The translations under genes were made by a program, and so were the position numbers. A stretch of DNA of 64,000 nt from the NCBI GenBank assembly GCA_964401835.1, contig CAYNZP010000013.1, positions 23,681-87,680 on the forward strand. Reading direction: 5' to 3'. Source of the stretch: CAYNZP01 sp964401835 (GTDB taxonomy: Bacteria; Planctomycetota; Phycisphaerae; SM23-33). Under the pieces are notes generated by a model that made no database searches, was not told where the DNA came from, and was given only the letters and a program-made list of their open reading frames with translations. Below are positions 25,089-34,433 of the stretch, one piece after another; within the stretch, counting starts at the first letter, position 1; each line of letters starts with the position of its first letter.

Positions 25089-26216
25089 TTATTTAACTTC
25101 TTTAACAAAGGGAAGCTCAACGACCTGAGCCTGCTTACGCTCGGAGCCGGTATCTATGGTGAGCGTGGTTCCAGCCTTACCCAAGTCGGAAGAAACGTAG
25201 CCCAGAGCGATTGGTTTATCGAGACTCGGACTGAACGTGCCGCTTGTTACAGTGCCGGCTTCGTTGCCGTCTGAGTTAAAAATAGTGCAGCCCTGTTTTG
25301 TGATTTTCTGCGTTTTTTGAAAATCATCTTGAGAATTTTCCAAAACCAACCCGGCTAGCTTACGCGCGGGGGCCTTTTGGCTGATTTGTTTGAGAGCGTC
25401 CAGGCCGATGAATTCATGCTCGAAATCTACACCGTCTCCGCAGCCAGCCGTAAACGGGTCGATTGTCTCGTTGAGCTCGTGGCCGTACCTGCCCAGGCCC
25501 GCTTCTATTCTCAGGATATCCAGCACAGCCAGACCCGCAGGTGCAAGTGCTTTCTCGCCGGCCTTTTTTGTGATGAAGTCCCAGCCCAACTTGACAACCG
25601 TATTGGGAATTACCACAGAGAGTCCCCACAGGCCAGTCCAGCTGACGCGTATGGCGATATATTTGGCTATCATCATCGAGCCAACCTTGAGTTCGCCCTC
25701 ACCAAGGGTAGAAACCTTCTGGGGCAGGACGGCATCGAGCATGGCAGTTAAACTTTCGCAAGGTCCTTCAACTGCTATAAGACTCGTCCGCTGGGTCTGG
25801 TCGGAAATTTTCGCGTTGAATTCGTTATTGGCCTGGAGATGTTCGAGAACTTTCTGGCGATTGGCCGGGCTCGTTATCATCAGCCAGCTGTCTTCCATCC
25901 GCAGCAGTTGGCAGGCGTCTATTATCCCGCCTTTATCATTGCAAAGCATGGACAGGACGGCCGTGTCATCTTCCTGATGAGCGACATCTGTTGTGAAAAC
26001 TTTTTCGACAAGATCGAGAGCTCCGTCGCCCTTGACCAAAATCCTTCCCATGTGGGACAGATCGAACACGCAGCCGCGTGTTTTTATATCGTTATATTCT
26101 TCGAAAGCGCCACGATAGCTAAGCGGAACCTCCCAGCCGGCTTCTTCTGTCATTTTTGCTTCGAGTTGGATATGTCGTGAATGAAGTGATGTGGTGAGAA
26201 GTTCGGTTTCGCTCAT
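25089..26216 (-). CDS. gcvT: GcvT-family aminomethyltransferase, divergent
   Basis: A 375-residue folate-binding protein of the GcvT family: EEAGWEVPLSYRGAFEEY, GCVFDLSHMGRILVKG, LSMLCNDKGGIIDACQLLRM, and a C-terminal beta domain with ALGYVSSDLGKAGTTL. The classic GG-[IV]-[IL]-Asp-Asp doublet is Asp-Ala here, and the usual TGYTGEDGFE-type segment reads SWTGLWGLSVVIP, so it is a divergent member. It may be the T protein of glycine cleavage or a related C1 enzyme; no other gcv gene is in the window. The start overlaps the stop of the DUF72 gene (TAATG). Confidence 0.8.
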   Translation of the reverse strand: MSETELLTTSLHSRHIQLEAKMTEEAGWEVPLSYRGAFEEYNDIKTRGCVFDLSHMGRILVKGDGALDLVEKVFTTDVAHQEDDTAVLSMLCNDKGGIIDACQLLRMEDSWLMITSPANRQKVLEHLQANNEFNAKISDQTQRTSLIAVEGPCESLTAMLDAVLPQKVSTLGEGELKVGSMMIAKYIAIRVSWTGLWGLSVVIPNTVVKLGWDFITKKAGEKALAPAGLAVLDILRIEAGLGRYGHELNETIDPFTAGCGDGVDFEHEFIGLDALKQISQKAPARKLAGLVLENSQDDFQKTQKITKQGCTIFNSDGNEAGTVTSGTFSPSLDKPIALGYVSSDLGKAGTTLTIDTGSERKQAQVVELPFVKEVK

Positions 26217-26944
26217 TATTTCTCCGTGGCAGTAAGGCGTTTTAGGTCCTGGGCGTTCCGGATGGCATAGCCCTGGGCGTCATTGTTGAAATAGGCATAA
26301 ACATTTAGGCCCTGGGCGAGATATTCGCGTATTTGCTCGCTCCAGGCCCTTAGCTGCTTTTGGGTATAGCAGCCGGCGTATTTGACAGGGCCATGAAATC
26401 GAAGGTAAACAAAGTCGGCAGTAATTTCTCTGGCGTGATCTTCTATAAGGTCGTGAATCACAAGAGCAGCTTTGTGATTCCTCAGCACCTCATAAGTTTC
26501 TTCGCACAGCCAGCTGTCGTGACGGAACTCTACCGCCCAGTGGTAGCTCCTCGGGCAGAGGTTCAGGAATTTGTGCAGATTTGATGGGTTTACTTTCACT
26601 TTCGGCGGCAGCTGAACCAGTATCGGCCCGAGCTTTTCCTGGAGATGATCGACGCTCCGCAAATATTCGTCGAGCAGTGCGTGAACTTCGACCAGCTTCT
26701 TGCGATGCGTGATCATCTGGTTGAGCTTGACGACAAAAAGAAAATCGTCAGGTGTTCTGGTTTTCCAGCCATCGCAGATTTTTTCGCGCGGCATTTGGTA
26801 GAAAGTATTGTTCAGTTCTACAGTATCGAAATGTTCGGCGAAATGTTCCAACCAGCGAGACTGCGGCACTCCGTGAGGGTAGAAAACCTCCCTCCAGTGT
26901 GGATAGCTGAAACCGGATGTCCCTATGCGTGCCTTGGCCGGCAT
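26216..26944 (-). CDS. DUF72 (YecE-like) protein
   Basis: A 242-residue protein of the DUF72 family with a TIM-barrel-like pattern: the opening RIGTSGFSYPHWREVFYP, VELNNTFYQMPREK, FLFVVKLNQMITH, and the late YLRFHGPVKYAGCY and NVYAYFNNDAQGYAIRNA motifs. The family is common and conserved, but its biochemical role is not established; a nuclease or sugar-related function has been suggested without proof. It directly precedes gcvT with a 1-nt overlap and is the first gene of that run. No ribosome binding site stands out. Confidence 0.9.
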   Translation of the reverse strand: MPAKARIGTSGFSYPHWREVFYPHGVPQSRWLEHFAEHFDTVELNNTFYQMPREKICDGWKTRTPDDFLFVVKLNQMITHRKKLVEVHALLDEYLRSVDHLQEKLGPILVQLPPKVKVNPSNLHKFLNLCPRSYHWAVEFRHDSWLCEETYEVLRNHKAALVIHDLIEDHAREITADFVYLRFHGPVKYAGCYTQKQLRAWSEQIREYLAQGLNVYAYFNNDAQGYAIRNAQDLKRLTATEK

Positions 26945-27039
26945 ATATTTGTTTCCTAAAGTTTCCCGAAAAGTCCTGTACTGTTTCGTGCTTTTACATA
27001 ATATGTCATTTTGCCCGACAATCCAGAGGAGATGCCAAG

Positions 27040-27378
27040 GTGAATGAAATTATTAAATTAGCCGAGCAGTTAGGAAAAGCCATTGCCCAGTCAAGCCAGG
27101 CTGCGAGCCTTCGCAGTACCCGCGAAGAGATGGACAAGCAACCCGAGCTGAAACAATTGCTTAAAGACTATAACGACCATGCCCAAAAGCTTGCCCAACT
27201 CGAACACGACAACAAACCCGTCGAGGTTGACGACAAGCATAAACTCCAGGATATCCAGACAAAGCTTTACGCATCCGAGGTTTTCAAGAAGTTTACATCT
27301 GCCCAGGTCGAATACGTTGACCTGATGCGCAAAGTGAATCAATCGCTACAAAGCGAACTTACCGAGACGGAAAAGTAG
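27040..27378 (+). CDS. YlbF-family protein
   Basis: The start is GTG at 27040, 8 nt after AGAGGAG; upstream in-frame codons to 26917 belong to the divergent gene's region and are rejected. The 112-residue all-helical product (IIKLAEQLGKAIAQSSQ, REEMDKQPELKQLLKDYN, YVDLMRKVNQSLQSEL) fits the YlbF/YmcA (Com_YlbF) family. In Bacillus these proteins form a complex that directs RNase Y-dependent mRNA maturation. Here it faces a YhaM-type exonuclease gene 6 nt away (convergent), a suggestive RNA-turnover neighbour but not proof of a link. Confidence 0.8.
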   Translation: MNEIIKLAEQLGKAIAQSSQAASLRSTREEMDKQPELKQLLKDYNDHAQKLAQLEHDNKPVEVDDKHKLQDIQTKLYASEVFKKFTSAQVEYVDLMRKVNQSLQSELTETEK

Positions 27379-27384
27379 GGTTGG

Positions 27385-28365
27385 TCAGTCCAGCTGGGCG
27401 CTGTTTTTGTAAATTCTCGTCTGCAACTGATTGCTGAACGAAGTAAATGCAGATTCGCTGTCGGGGTCGGCATCGATATCGCGGACAGTCATGTACATCT
27501 TTGCGTCCAGGTTGTCGAGATAGTGAATGAAATACGACTCCGGTATGGCCGGCAGCTTGGGCGAGCCGTACTCATGCACCCCATGATGCGACAAAATTAT
27601 GTGCTGGAGCAAATCCAGCGTCTTTTGCGGGAATTCCTCGTCAATTTCCTCAGCCAGAGCCTTGGCCTTTTCCTGAACCCAGATAGTAGCCATGGTTATG
27701 TGTCCGACAAGTTGGCCGCGGTCCGTATAGCCAAACGACGGCCCGGAAGTAAGCTCTGCCGTCTTGCCGATATCGTGCAGAAACACCCCAGCCAATACAA
27801 GGTCACCATTTAATTCCGGGTACATCGGCAGCAGCGCCTTTGCCGCCCGCGCGACGTTGAGCGTGTGTTCCAGCAGGCCGCCGATAAACGCATGATGCAT
27901 TGACATGGCAGCCGGTGAATTTTTAAAGCTGGTGACAAATTCACGGTCTTCGACAAATTTCTTTATCAGCAGCCGGACGTGCTTGTTTTTAACGTCCCGC
28001 AGAATCTCCAGCAGCTCAGACCACATCTTTTCAATATCTTTTTCGGTCGTCGGCATATAGTCGGCCAGGTCGACCTTGTCAGACGGCACCGGCCGACACG
28101 CTTCGACGATGAATTGCAGATTACCGCGATAGTCTTCGCATCGGCCCTTGACGTGCAGATAGCCTTCCTTCTGGATCGAATTATATATCGTTTCCGACGC
28201 CTGCCACATGCGGGCTGGGAGGTTGCCCGTTTTGTCCTGGAGGCCCAAAGTGATATATAAACCACCATTGCGAGTGGTTCGAAGGTCCTTGCTGCTGACC
28301 AGAAATACCTGATCTACGGTCATGCCGTTTTTGAGATCCCGAATGAAAATATGGTTTTTGCTCAT
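27385..28365 (-). CDS. yhaM: 3'-5' exoribonuclease of the YhaM type
   Basis: A 326-residue protein: an N-terminal OB fold (VDQVFLVSSKDLRTTRNGGLYI through YRGNLQFIVEACRPV) followed by an HD hydrolase domain with HHAFIGGLLEHTLNVARAAKAL, the metal-binding FLHDIGK and ILSHHGVHEYGSP. This OB-HD arrangement is that of YhaM/CBF1, which degrades single-stranded RNA or DNA from the 3' end. Length close to the Bacillus protein. Divergent from proS, convergent with the YlbF-family gene. Confidence 0.9.
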   Translation of the reverse strand: MSKNHIFIRDLKNGMTVDQVFLVSSKDLRTTRNGGLYITLGLQDKTGNLPARMWQASETIYNSIQKEGYLHVKGRCEDYRGNLQFIVEACRPVPSDKVDLADYMPTTEKDIEKMWSELLEILRDVKNKHVRLLIKKFVEDREFVTSFKNSPAAMSMHHAFIGGLLEHTLNVARAAKALLPMYPELNGDLVLAGVFLHDIGKTAELTSGPSFGYTDRGQLVGHITMATIWVQEKAKALAEEIDEEFPQKTLDLLQHIILSHHGVHEYGSPKLPAIPESYFIHYLDNLDAKMYMTVRDIDADPDSESAFTSFSNQLQTRIYKNSAQLD

Positions 28366-28468
28366 GGCCTAAGAGTTTAACAATATCAACCGTTGTTGAA
28401 AATGTCTCTTTTGCCATGTAAGCTTCGCGAAATAAAACTTTTTAGATAGAAGATGGAGTCTGGAAAAT

Positions 28469-30214
28469 ATGCGTTATTCAAAAATGTTAATTCCGACCGT
28501 TAAGGAAGTACCCGCAGAGGCGGAGATTCCCTCGCATAAGCTGATGATTCGGGCAGGCTTTATCCGCAAGCTCGCAAGCGGCACTTATACGTATCTTCCG
28601 TTGGGCCTGCGATGCCTGCAGAAGATACAGGCTATCATCCGCGAGGAGATGAACGCAGCCGGTGCTCAGGAGATTCTCGCCCCGGCAGTTCAGCCGATAG
28701 AACTCTGGGAAAAGACCGGCCGAAATGTTGACTACGGCAAGACGATGGCACAGTTTGAGGACCGTCACGGACGAAAGAACGTGCTGGCCCCGACGGCTGA
28801 GGAAGTCTTTACGCATGTAGCCGCGCAGGAGATAAACTCCTACAAGCAGCTTCCGATCAATATCTACCAGATATCTTTTAAGTTCCGCGATGAATTTCGG
28901 CCTCGCTTCGGCGTCCTCCGCAGCCGCGAGTTCATCATGAAGGACGCATACAGCTTCAACGCGACCCCGGAGAGCCTCGAGGAGACATACAAGCAGATGT
29001 ACGATACCTACTGCCGAATCTTCGAGCGGTGCGGCCTGGAGTATGTAATTGTCGAAGCTGAAACCGGAGAGATGGGTGGCAGCGGTTCGCATCAGTTCAC
29101 CGTTCCGTGCGAGACAGGCGAAGACGTCATCGTCTATACCGAAGACGGCTCGTATGCGGCAAACCTGGAAAAGGCGGCTGTCGATCCATTGCCTAAGCTG
29201 CAATTGGACGGTGTCGACTCGATTGAACCAGCCGAGCAGGTCCACACACCCGACGCATCGACAATAGAAGATGTCTGTAAATTCATGAAAACCAAGCCGC
29301 ACGAAATGATAAAGACTCTTGTTTTGGTTACAGCCGAAGGTGAGAAGGTCGAGTGCGTCCTCCGTGGCGACCATGAACTGAACCCCGAAAAATTGACTCA
29401 GGCGTTGGGTGGTAGGTCTGCGGAACTGGCAGGGGAGTCGGTTGTGCAAAGCCTCACCGGTGCAGTTGTCGGTTTTGCCGGGCCGATGGGTGCGGCCGAA
29501 AAAGTGGACAAGATGTTTGTCGACTATGCTGTCGCAGCAATGTCTGTCGGAGCAACTGGTGCTAACAAGACAGACTACCATATGAAAAACGTCGTACCCG
29601 GCCGAGACTTCCCGCTGGAAGGCGACAATGTCGTCGTTACCGATATCCGCAACGCAGCCGATGGCGATACACATGAAGGCAGGAAGCTGCTGTTCAAACG
29701 CGGCATCGAAGTTGGCCAGGTCTTCAAACTTGGCACGAAGTATAGTGCTAAACTGGACTGCAGCTTCCTCGATGAAACCGGAGCGGAAAAGCCCTGCCTT
29801 ATGGGTTGCTACGGTATCGGCGTGAACCGCATACTCGCATCGGCGATAGAAAATGGCAACGACAAGGACGGTTGCATATTGCCCGTCAATATCGCGCCGT
29901 TCGAGGTTGAGGTTCTGCCGCTCAACATGGACAGCGAACAGGTCCTGGCAGAAGCCCAGCGGATTTATGATGAGCTCACTTCAGGTGGCGTGGACGCTCT
30001 TCTAGATGACCGCCAGATGCGGCCCGGCGCAAAGTTCAAGGATGCCGACCTTATCGGCATTCCACTACGTGTGGTAGTCGGAGAGCGGGGACTCAAGGAA
30101 GGCAACGTTGAGATTAAACGCCGCACGGACGAAAAACCGACACTGATATCTGCTGCAGATGCCGCAACCGAAGTTAATAATATTCTCTCGCAATTGAAAG
30201 CAGCCAAGAGCTGA
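28469..30214 (+). CDS. proS: Prolyl-tRNA synthetase, bacterial type
   Basis: A 581-residue class II synthetase of the bacterial form with an editing insertion. It has RKLASGTYTYLPLGLRCLQKI (motif 1 region), ISFKFRDEFRPRFGVLRSREF (motif 2), the inserted editing domain (about 225-385, including PHEMIKTLVLV), GCYGIGVNRILASAIE (motif 3), and a C-terminal anticodon-binding domain (DDRQMRPGAKFKDADLIGIP). It charges tRNA-Pro. It is followed after 28 nt by an acyltransferase pair and may share their transcript. Confidence 0.96.
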   Translation: MRYSKMLIPTVKEVPAEAEIPSHKLMIRAGFIRKLASGTYTYLPLGLRCLQKIQAIIREEMNAAGAQEILAPAVQPIELWEKTGRNVDYGKTMAQFEDRHGRKNVLAPTAEEVFTHVAAQEINSYKQLPINIYQISFKFRDEFRPRFGVLRSREFIMKDAYSFNATPESLEETYKQMYDTYCRIFERCGLEYVIVEAETGEMGGSGSHQFTVPCETGEDVIVYTEDGSYAANLEKAAVDPLPKLQLDGVDSIEPAEQVHTPDASTIEDVCKFMKTKPHEMIKTLVLVTAEGEKVECVLRGDHELNPEKLTQALGGRSAELAGESVVQSLTGAVVGFAGPMGAAEKVDKMFVDYAVAAMSVGATGANKTDYHMKNVVPGRDFPLEGDNVVVTDIRNAADGDTHEGRKLLFKRGIEVGQVFKLGTKYSAKLDCSFLDETGAEKPCLMGCYGIGVNRILASAIENGNDKDGCILPVNIAPFEVEVLPLNMDSEQVLAEAQRIYDELTSGGVDALLDDRQMRPGAKFKDADLIGIPLRVVVGERGLKEGNVEIKRRTDEKPTLISAADAATEVNNILSQLKAAKS

Positions 30215-30242
30215 CTCTGCGCAACTGAAAATAAACCAGAGC

Positions 30243-31172
30243 ATGGATAAGCCGAGAAATAAGTTCGCAGACTACCTTGCCTACCTGGCCCTTCGTCTGT
30301 TCGCGATGTTTGTACACATGTTCTCCTGTCAGGCGAATTACGCTTTTGCTGCATTTCTCGGCAATTTGTATTACCGCTTCGACAAGCGCCACCGTGAAAT
30401 GGCTATCAAGCATCTGCGGGCGTGTTTCCCTGATTGGCCTGAGCAAAAATATCAACGCGTCGCCAGGGCAAGCATGCGGCACATGCTTTATCTTGTTATG
30501 GACGTGTTGCTGACGACACGGGAGATTACCCAATGGAAGTGGCGGCAGCACATTGTCTTCAGCGAAGTTCAGGAGATTTTCGACATTCTGCTCAAACGCG
30601 AAAAGAGCGTGGTTATGATTTCCGGCCACTTCGGCAGTTGGGAAGTAAGCGGATATACAATGGCTGCAGTTGGTTTCAATAGTTACGCACTGGCAAGGCC
30701 TTTGGATAACCCTTACCTCAATAAGTACCTCCTGGGCCAGCGCGAGAAAATGGGCATGAAAATACTGGACAAGTTCGGCGCGATGCAGCGCATAGAAAAA
30801 ATAGTCAAGTCCAGGAGCATGATAGGTTTTATTGCCGACCAGGACGCCGGACAGCGGGGAATGTTTGTCGATTTCTTTGGCCGGCCCGCAAGCACCTACA
30901 GGGCGCCGGCATTTGTCGCCATTAAGCATAAAATTCCGGTCGCAATCGGTTACGGCCGACGGATAGATGAAAAATACAAATTCGAGCTTGGTGTCGACAG
31001 GATTATACATCCGCATGAATGGGCCGACAAAGAAGACCCGGCCCAATGGATTACGCAGCAATTTACTTCCTCGCTCGAGAGGATAATAAGGAAGGCGCCG
31101 GAGCAGTACCTGTGGACTTACCGGCGCTGGAAAACGCACCCGAAAGTTGAAAATGCCGCGGAAAAAGAATAA
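30243..31172 (+). CDS. LpxL/HtrB-family lipid A acyltransferase (first of pair)
   Basis: A 309-residue protein of the LpxL/LpxM family. It has an N-terminal hydrophobic segment (YLALRLFAMFVHMFSC), RHREMAIKHLRACFP (the Arg-rich family block), the catalytic H-x4-E in GHFGSWEVSG, and DQDAGQRGMFVDFFGRPA. It would transfer a secondary acyl chain to lipid A precursors at the inner membrane. It overlaps a second, clearly homologous gene at its 3' end, a tandem duplication. The exact acyl chain and order are unknown. Confidence 0.88.
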   Translation: MDKPRNKFADYLAYLALRLFAMFVHMFSCQANYAFAAFLGNLYYRFDKRHREMAIKHLRACFPDWPEQKYQRVARASMRHMLYLVMDVLLTTREITQWKWRQHIVFSEVQEIFDILLKREKSVVMISGHFGSWEVSGYTMAAVGFNSYALARPLDNPYLNKYLLGQREKMGMKILDKFGAMQRIEKIVKSRSMIGFIADQDAGQRGMFVDFFGRPASTYRAPAFVAIKHKIPVAIGYGRRIDEKYKFELGVDRIIHPHEWADKEDPAQWITQQFTSSLERIIRKAPEQYLWTYRRWKTHPKVENAAEKE

Positions 31173-32088
31173 ATACATCGACTATCTTGTGTACCTGGCT
31201 GTTCGATTGTTCGCCATGGGGGTGCACATGTTCCCGATTCGGGTGAACTATGTTACCGCCTCGATACTTGGCAAGGTTTTTTACCTTATCGACCGCAAGC
31301 ACCGCGAAATCGCCATTCGACACCTTAAGCTGAGTTTTCCCGACTGGGAGGAAAAAAGATACAAAAGGGTAGCACTGGCGTCGTTTAGAAGCATCGTATT
31401 TCTTGGTCTGGAGATATTATTCACCACTCGCCTTATCACGCCGGAGAGCTGGAGAAAGCACATTATTCTCACGAACCAAGCCGATAATGTCCGGCTGCTG
31501 ACTGAGCGCAAAAATGGCATCATCTACGTCGTCGGTCATTTCGGCAACTGGGAGATTGTCGGCTATGCGTTGGCGATTCTGGGTTTCGACGGCTTCGCTG
31601 TCGCCAGGCCGCTGGATAACTCTTACCTCAACGATTACCTACTGGGCATCCGCGAGAAAAAGGGCCTGACCGTTCTCGACAAGAAGGGCGCCACCGAGCG
31701 GATGGACGAAATTTTCTCCAGCCATCGTTATGTAAGCTTCGTTTCCGATCAGGACGCAGGGCGTAAGGGCATGTTCGTTGACTTCTTCGGCCGCGAAGCA
31801 AGCACCACAAAGGCACCAGCCCTTATGGCGATGCAGTATGAAGTTCCGGTCGTCGTAGCTTATGGGCGACGGTTAAGCAAGTCATACAACTTTGAAATTG
31901 GAATAGAGCGGATTATCCGTCCTGAGGATTGGGCCGACAAGGATGACCCCATACGGTGGATAACTCAGGAATATACCGCCGCACTGGAACAGGTTATCCG
32001 CAGAACCCCGCAGCAGTATCTCTGGATGCACCGCAGATGGAAGCATCGCCCAAAAGGCGAGCAAAAGCCCGAAGACGGAATCGCTTAA
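31153..32088 (+). CDS. LpxL/HtrB-family lipid A acyltransferase (second of pair)
   Basis: A 311-residue paralogue of the gene before it, with the same layout: YLVYLAVRLFAMGVHMF, KHREIAIRHLKLSFPDW, the catalytic GHFGNWEIVG, DQDAGRKGMFVDFFGREA and PQQYLWMHRRWKHRP. The ATG at 31153 lies inside the first gene (20 nt overlap), so translation is coupled; a TTG two codons earlier is possible. Two late acyltransferases in a row suggest a hexa-acyl-type lipid A or two different acyl positions. The 3' end is 3 nt from the convergent PAP2 gene. Confidence 0.88.
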   Translation: MPRKKNKYIDYLVYLAVRLFAMGVHMFPIRVNYVTASILGKVFYLIDRKHREIAIRHLKLSFPDWEEKRYKRVALASFRSIVFLGLEILFTTRLITPESWRKHIILTNQADNVRLLTERKNGIIYVVGHFGNWEIVGYALAILGFDGFAVARPLDNSYLNDYLLGIREKKGLTVLDKKGATERMDEIFSSHRYVSFVSDQDAGRKGMFVDFFGREASTTKAPALMAMQYEVPVVVAYGRRLSKSYNFEIGIERIIRPEDWADKDDPIRWITQEYTAALEQVIRRTPQQYLWMHRRWKHRPKGEQKPEDGIA

Positions 32089-32091
32089 GGA

Positions 32092-33012
32092 CTACCACTG
32101 CTTTACAAGGGCGACTCCTACTCCGCCCCGGACGGGATCGGACCAGGGAATAATATCCATGCCGAAGACCTTGAATTCATGATTCTGCGATACGGCGTGG
32201 CCTATGGCTATACCGATAAGGGCGCCGGAAATTACATCGTTGAAATCGTGATTTCGAGCATCGATGCGTTCATACCCGACGAAACTGGCAAATGCGAAAA
32301 GCGGAACACCCACCCAAGGTCCGTAGGCTTTGTGCATCACCGTAGCGAAGCAGAATGAACTGGAGGTATGCCCGCTCGGCCAGCCGAAGTCGTCGCCGTT
32401 TGGACTTTCGGAATCGGCAATGCCCTTAAGTGCCAGTGTTACCAGTCCATTGACGGACAGCGCGTTTATTAAGGTTTTGGACACCTCGTAGGTTTTAATG
32501 TCATCCCTTGACAAAGACACGGCATACATCGCACCGGCTACAGCGAAGTGTGCGCCGGGGTTGCCGCCGACATCGCCGACCATGTCCCAGAACTTGGTTA
32601 GCTGCGAGCCCTTCCTTTGGTAGTGGTCTGCGACCTGGCCGTTGAGATTTGCCGCGTCTATAGCCACGCCCGCAGCAACGGCTGCTGCGAAACCTACCAA
32701 GGCCCATTTATCGGTGAAGGTTGCTTTCGTGTCATCCCAGATTGTCGGGACGAGTTCTTTTACATCCCTGCCGAAGCTGCGCCAGTCGTCGTCCGGGTAT
32801 GCAGGCCCGCGGCGACGAGGCCATGGGGTAAAGGGTTCGTCAGTACTTACTTTGACGTCAGTGGGCTGGGTATCTGCCTGTGCGAGAACATCCCCGAGTT
32901 CCAGCCATGTTGATGGAAGTTCCGCCTTGGTTGTCGCTTCTTCGGCAAAAACAATGGAAGGCGTAATCAAAGCAGCCAACGCAACGATAAGAATCACCCC
33001 GGATTTGTTCAT
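32092..33012 (-). CDS. Exported PAP2-family phosphatase
   Basis: The ATG at 33012 (MNKSGVILIVALAALI) after GGGAGA gives a cleavable signal peptide (site near VFAEE); the longer frame is rejected. The 306-residue product has the acid phosphatase signature: GWPSGHTSSSFCFATVMH and, later, ERIDARNHDFNDVISG (the R-x5-H-x3-D catalytic block), with hydrophobic helices around them. It is likely a lipid phosphate or undecaprenyl pyrophosphate phosphatase at the cell surface, or another exported phosphatase. It follows thiC by 97 nt on the same strand. Substrate not determined. Confidence 0.85.
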   Translation of the reverse strand: MNKSGVILIVALAALITPSIVFAEEATTKAELPSTWLELGDVLAQADTQPTDVKVSTDEPFTPWPRRRGPAYPDDDWRSFGRDVKELVPTIWDDTKATFTDKWALVGFAAAVAAGVAIDAANLNGQVADHYQRKGSQLTKFWDMVGDVGGNPGAHFAVAGAMYAVSLSRDDIKTYEVSKTLINALSVNGLVTLALKGIADSESPNGDDFGWPSGHTSSSFCFATVMHKAYGPWVGVPLFAFASFVGYERIDARNHDFNDVISGALIGIAIGHAVSQNHEFKVFGMDIIPWSDPVRGGVGVALVKQW

Positions 33013-33108
33013 AAGACATTCTCCCTGAATTGTTTGATGCCCAAGAGCATATGCTGGATTTATTCGCCGCTCAAGTTCTTTCAAAATTTTTCAGAAATTT
33101 CAAAAAAA

Positions 33109-34410
33109 TTATTTTTCCGAAACAGCCTCTGTAACTTCCTTGCTGATACGCACTGCGCACCAATCTCGGCCGCACATAGAACAATAATCGGCATCTTCTT
33201 CGAGGTCTCTTTGGCGAATTTCGCGAGCGGTTTCAGTGTCGAAGGCGAGCTGGAACTGCTTTTGCCAATCGAAATTGGCGCGGGCGTCGGATATCGCATC
33301 GTCCCAATCTCTCGCACCGGGCAGCTTTCTAGCCACGTCTGCAGAGTGTGCGGCGATTTTATAGGCTACGCAGCCGGTCTTGACGTCTTGGGGCGTTGGA
33401 AGCGATAAATGCTCTGTGGGGGTAACGTAACAAAGGAAACTCGCGCCGTGGAAGGCAGCTGCTGTTGCGCCGATGGCGGAAGTTATGTGATCGTAACCGG
33501 GGAAGGCGTCCGTAACGATCGGTCCAAGGACATAAAACGGTGCGCCGTCGCAGACTTCAATCTGGCGAGTCATGTTCATCTCTATCTGGTCGAATGGAAC
33601 GTGGCCGGGGCCTTCGACCATTACCTGTACGCCAGCGGAGCGGGCTCGCTGGACGAGTTGGCCGAGAGTATCCAGTTCTGCGAATTGCGCATCGTCGGAA
33701 GCATCCGCCAGACAGCCCGGCCGAAGTCCGTCGCCGAGTGAATAGCTTATGTCGTATTCGCGCATTATCTCGCTTATCTCGTCGAACATTTCGTACATCG
33801 GATTTTCGCTGTCGTGGTGGACCATCCATTTGGCCAGCAGGCTGCCACCGCGAGATACTATACCCATCTTGCGTTTTTTGACATATTCGATGTGGCTGCG
33901 CCTAAAACCGGCATGAATTGTGAAGAAGTCCACGCCCTGGGCTGCCTGGTTGCGAATTGTCTCGAGAATGTCCTCGCGCGTCAGTTCTTCGACGGGCTTG
34001 TCGACTATCATGGAATAAATCGGCACCGTCCCGATGGGAACAGCAGAGTTGGCGATGAGGAATTCGCGAGTCTCGTCAAGATTGCCGCCGGTTGAGAGGT
34101 CCATGACGGCGTCGGCGCCATATTTAACCGCCCATTGCAATTTGAGCAGTTCTTCCTTCTTGCAGCTGCTGATGGGCGATGCGCCGATATTGGCGTTTAT
34201 TTTTGTCGTAACAGCCCGTCCAATACCGCATGGGTCGAGCTTGATGCCGGTATCGCCTATACCTGCCAGGTGCAGCCTGTTAGCCGGAATAACCAGCTGG
34301 CCCGCTGCAATTTCGTCGCGAATGAGCTCAACTGAAACTTTTTCACGCTCGGCGACACGCTGCATCTGTGGAGTTATATTTCCCTGCTTTGCCTGTTCGT
34401 ACTGTGTCAT
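33109..34410 (-). CDS. thiC: Phosphomethylpyrimidine synthase
   Basis: A 433-residue ThiC. Conserved blocks include KINANIGASPISSCKKEELLKLQWAVKYGADAVMDLSTG-type sequence near residues 85-120, SLGDGLRPGCLADASDDAQ, VMVEGPGHVPFDQIEMN, and the C-terminal radical-SAM cluster CSMCGRDWC (CX2CX4C). It converts aminoimidazole ribotide to the thiamine pyrimidine. Shorter than the enterobacterial protein, matching the form without the long N-terminal extension. It is preceded by a TPP riboswitch and terminator. Confidence 0.97.
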   Translation of the reverse strand: MTQYEQAKQGNITPQMQRVAEREKVSVELIRDEIAAGQLVIPANRLHLAGIGDTGIKLDPCGIGRAVTTKINANIGASPISSCKKEELLKLQWAVKYGADAVMDLSTGGNLDETREFLIANSAVPIGTVPIYSMIVDKPVEELTREDILETIRNQAAQGVDFFTIHAGFRRSHIEYVKKRKMGIVSRGGSLLAKWMVHHDSENPMYEMFDEISEIMREYDISYSLGDGLRPGCLADASDDAQFAELDTLGQLVQRARSAGVQVMVEGPGHVPFDQIEMNMTRQIEVCDGAPFYVLGPIVTDAFPGYDHITSAIGATAAAFHGASFLCYVTPTEHLSLPTPQDVKTGCVAYKIAAHSADVARKLPGARDWDDAISDARANFDWQKQFQLAFDTETAREIRQRDLEEDADYCSMCGRDWCAVRISKEVTEAVSEK

Positions 34411-34433
34411 TTTCTCTCAACTTTCGGCGCAAT

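Noticed and set aside
30174..31178. Long minus-strand frame opposite the first acyltransferase
   Set aside because: It is the shadow of two well-supported plus-strand genes and shows no domain of its own. The same applies to the long antisense frames over proS (28487-29674) and alaS (40631-41563 and 42038-43114).
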